20,014 nucleotides of DNA, taken from positions 1-20,014 of the forward strand of contig NZ_LWBS01000459.1 of NCBI RefSeq assembly GCF_001652265.1, given 5' to 3'. A program made the translations under genes and the position numbers. The notes under the pieces were generated by a model, which saw only the letters and a list, made by a program, of their open reading frames with translations, searched no databases and had not been told where the DNA came from. Each line of letters starts with the position of its first letter. Position 1 is the first letter of the stretch. Positions 18,218 through 20,014 of this stretch are shown piece after piece. The DNA comes from Rhizobium leguminosarum (GTDB lineage Bacteria > Pseudomonadota > Alphaproteobacteria > Rhizobiales > Rhizobiaceae).

Positions 18218-19033
18218 TCAGCTCGGCATGCGGTTGAATCTGCGGATGACGCGGTCGAATATCCGGGCCGGGGCGACGTGGTATACCGCGTTGATGATCC
18301 GGGCGGTCCTGCCGGCGGTGCGCCGTAGTTTCGGGTTCCGGTCGGTGGCCGCCGCGACGATCACCGTGGCGACGACTGCGGGGTCGTCGCCGCTGCTGAG
18401 GTTCTTCTCCAGCAGATCGTCGTAGTTGCGCCGTCCCGCCGCGTAGAGCGGCATGGGGGTGTCGGCCACCACGCTGTGACCTGCGAACGGCGTGTTGATT
18501 GGGCCGGGCTCGACGAGCAGGACCCGCACGCCGTGATCGCGAACCTCGTGGTCCAGCGACTGGGAGTAGCCCTCTACCGCGTGCTTGGTCGAAACGTAGA
18601 GGGCCATGAACGGGCTGGGGACGAACCCGCTGAGGGAGGAGACATTGATGATGCGTCCGCGGCCTTGGGCGCGCATGTGCGGCAGGACCGCCTTGGTCAT
18701 CCGCATGACGCCGTAGACGTTGATGTCGAAGACGTCCTGCGTCTGGGTGATCGAGAACTCCTCGGCCGCGCCGGTTGTGCCAACGCCGGCGTTGTTGACC
18801 AGGACGTCGATGTGCCCGAACCGTTCGATCACCTGCCTGACCGCTGAGGCGACCGATTCGTCGCTAGTCACGTCGAGGTCGAGGTACGTCACCCCGGCGG
18901 GCGCGGCGAGCTGCGCAGTGTTGCGGCCGGTTCCAACTACGTGGAAACCTGCGGCGGCCAAGGCGATCGCTGTGGCCTTGCCGATGCCTGAGGTGGCGCC
19001 TGTTGCGAGCGCAACCCGCGGAGTTGCTGTCAT
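18218..19033 (-). CDS. Short-chain dehydrogenase/reductase (classical SDR)
   Basis: A 271-aa classical SDR. It shows the cofactor loop ATGATSGIGKATAIALAAAG (about 8-28), VLVNNAGVGTTG (about 78-90), the catalytic Ser in IINVSSLSG, and the catalytic YVSTK (Tyr and Lys four apart), then the substrate-loop start VEPGPINTPF. The cofactor preference cannot be decided with certainty; GTGRN after the second strand suggests NADP(H). Two ATG codons occur (19036 and 19033); AGGAG is three bases from the first and six from the second, so 19033 is chosen. It is the first gene of a minus-strand run with tetR and the MDR gene. A possible -10 (TATGAT, 19065-19060) lies within TCGTA direct repeats, which might be an operator. 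A stress-type promoter lies 186 bases upstream. Confidence 0.93.
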   Translation of the reverse strand: MTATPRVALATGATSGIGKATAIALAAAGFHVVGTGRNTAQLAAPAGVTYLDLDVTSDESVASAVRQVIERFGHIDVLVNNAGVGTTGAAEEFSITQTQDVFDINVYGVMRMTKAVLPHMRAQGRGRIINVSSLSGFVPSPFMALYVSTKHAVEGYSQSLDHEVRDHGVRVLLVEPGPINTPFAGHSVVADTPMPLYAAGRRNYDDLLEKNLSSGDDPAVVATVIVAAATDRNPKLRRTAGRTARIINAVYHVAPARIFDRVIRRFNRMPS

Positions 19034-19221
19034 CATGCGCTCCTGAAGTTAGGATTACGATCATACGACAATAGCGATTGAGTGGTCACAAGGCAAGGAT
19101 TAAATTATGTTCGTACGTTCACGGAGGGGCGAGACGAGGACGCAGCCGGTGAACGGCGCCAGGGTTGCCGGTCGATATCGCGGAGGGGCGGCATTCTTGA
19201 AGAATGACTGGCAGACGACGA

Positions 19222-19246
19222 AACGGAGGTTTCAGATTCCGGTTCC
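19222..19246 (-). promoter_or_regulatory. EcfG/RpoE2-type promoter upstream of the SDR-tetR operon (minus strand)
   Basis: On the minus strand GGAAC (19246-19242), 17 bases, GTT (19224-19222). The next gene on that strand is the SDR at 19033, giving a leader of about 180 nt. A CATTCTTCAAGAATG inverted repeat (about 19190-19206) lies in this leader. Assignment to the SDR operon is inferred from position only. Confidence 0.55.
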
Positions 19247-19823
19247 GTCGTTCGGACCGCTGACGGCAATGTCTGAATCAGGTGGCGGCCGCCATAGCGC
19301 GAACGTCAGGTTTGGAGACGCGTTACGAATGACCGGCGTAAGATTCTCGTTCGTGCTGGTCAGAACGGGCGACCGCTCACCACCCAGTACTGCAGGCGAT
19401 TTTGCCCTCGATGCCCGGAACGAGTTGACCGTGCTGCAGTACGCATTCTGGCTCGGTTGTGTTTTGCGCCTCGATCTTGCGCCAAGCATGTGGATCCTGG
19501 AGCAGTGGAGCGGTAGAAACGGCCGATCACGATGTAGGTCGCCGCGACAGTCAGATCGACCTCGATATCGCTGCTGACATAGTTAGATGCGTCGCCACAT
19601 CGACCCGAGAACCTTCAGCCCGCCATTCGTGCCGCCGGAATGGCGTTGGGCCGGGGGACTACAAATGAGCGCCGGCGAACGAATGATTTGCCGGTGACGA
19701 CTTTGATTTTGGCACGTATCTCCTGAGCAACATAGCAGAAAACCAACTGCTCCAGTTGCAAGACTGGCGCAGTTCGTTCGTCGAAATTCGGGCGAGCGCT
19801 TCTCGCCGTCACGTCGGCTGGAT
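19247..19823. other. Stretch without a supported gene
   Basis: Open frames on both strands lack ribosome binding sites and known motifs. Two short protein-like patches are visible: plus-strand ELTVLQYAFWLGCVLRLDLA (about 19425-19485) and minus-strand NYVSSDIEVDLTVAATYIVI (about 19527-19590). They overlap a region of decayed coding sequence at most. Neither could be assigned. Confidence 0.35.
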
Positions 19824-20014
19824 TCAGCCGTCGTCACCCGAATCATCCGAGCCGTCGTCGCCGGAATCGTCGGAGCCGTCATCGCCGGAATCGTCCGAGC
19901 TGTCGTCGCTGCTGTCGTCCGCATCGTCGCTGGAATCAGCGTCAGCCGACTCGTCCTGGGTCAGGTCCTCTTCGACCGTCGCCTCCTCGCTCTCCTCGGA
20001 AGTCTCAATTTCCG
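19824..20014 (-). CDS. Acidic Asp/Ser/Gly-repeat protein, C-terminal part (runs off window)
   Basis: The minus-strand frame entering at the right edge reads EIETSEESEEATVEEDLTQD, then ESADADSSDDADDSSDDSSD, then three near-identical units of the type DSGDDGSD ending DDSGDDG and TGA at 19826-19824. No start is inside the window. The extreme acidity and Asp/Ser/Gly repeats suggest a disordered tail that could bind calcium or other cations, or occur in a surface or exported protein. The repeat is also a likely site for length change by slippage. No function can be assigned from the tail alone. Confidence 0.6.
   Translation of the reverse strand, partial: EIETSEESEEATVEEDLTQDESADADSSDDADDSSDDSSDDSGDDGSDDSGDDGSDDSGDDG

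Noticed and set aside
19107..19577. 156-codon plus-strand open frame at the right side
   Set aside because: No ribosome binding site, no recognisable domain, and it overlaps a minus-strand promoter match; only a short patch looks protein-like.
1..20014. CRISPR arrays, tRNA or rRNA genes, toxin-antitoxin or phage-defence modules
   Set aside because: No regularly spaced repeats, no cloverleaf or rRNA signature sequences, and no recognisable defence or toxin domains were found on either strand.

Overview
The window looks like an accessory region (plasmid or chromosomal island) of a Rhizobium-type alphaproteobacterium. This rests on a rhizobial-style IS6 transposase start, many small conserved proteins of the kind typical of Rhizobiaceae (DUF2267, DUF4167, DUF3008, PEBP, Cys-rich four-helix copper protein), and repeated promoters of the EcfG/RpoE2 general-stress type. 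No rRNA, tRNA or CRISPR array was seen.

Layout. 1-700: debris. It holds the 5' end of a frameshifted IS6-family transposase, a HycG/HyfI-like hydrogenase-subunit fragment cut off next to it, a stress-type promoter and an unidentified coding relic. 706-1818: intact site-2 protease with CBS domains. 1974-2414: DUF2267 protein on the minus strand, with a hairpin and tandem palindromes upstream. 3147-3386: small DUF4167 protein. 3387-3990: no gene, but an orphan stress-type promoter followed by a stable hairpin. 3991-4317: conserved small protein (minus). 4628-6441: six tightly packed plus-strand genes behind one stress-type promoter. 6586-6700: decayed SDR tail. 6740-7604: orphan nuoB and a small gene (minus). 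8017-8636: exported small protein and a partner behind a stress-type promoter.

8775-9313 and 14367-14905 are a 539-bp direct repeat differing at three positions. Each copy carries the same 89-aa gene with its own stress-type promoter. Between them lie a permease fragment fused to a Pro-rich tail, a frameshifted Gly-zipper lipoprotein, a small gene, and a two-gene operon: a protein-L-isoaspartate methyltransferase fused to an erythromycin-esterase-family domain, followed by a 304-aa protein resembling alpha/alpha-barrel enzymes. The second repeat copy ends exactly at what looks like two IS3-type terminal repeats with nothing between them.

15175-16110: plasmid-type small protein, a coding relic and a PhnA-family protein. 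16431-19033: minus-strand SDR, TetR regulator and quinone-oxidoreductase-like MDR enzyme, more GC-rich in the first two genes and probably acquired. The right edge holds the C-terminus of an Asp/Ser/Gly repeat protein.

The unifying feature is regulation. GGAAC-N17-GTT with invariant spacing occurs nine times outside recognised genes (eight independent sites), whereas fewer than one would be expected by chance over both strands of 20 kb. The window therefore reads as an accessory general-stress island of small stress proteins, protein repair, copper handling and oxidoreductases, eroded by IS activity, duplication and frameshifts.
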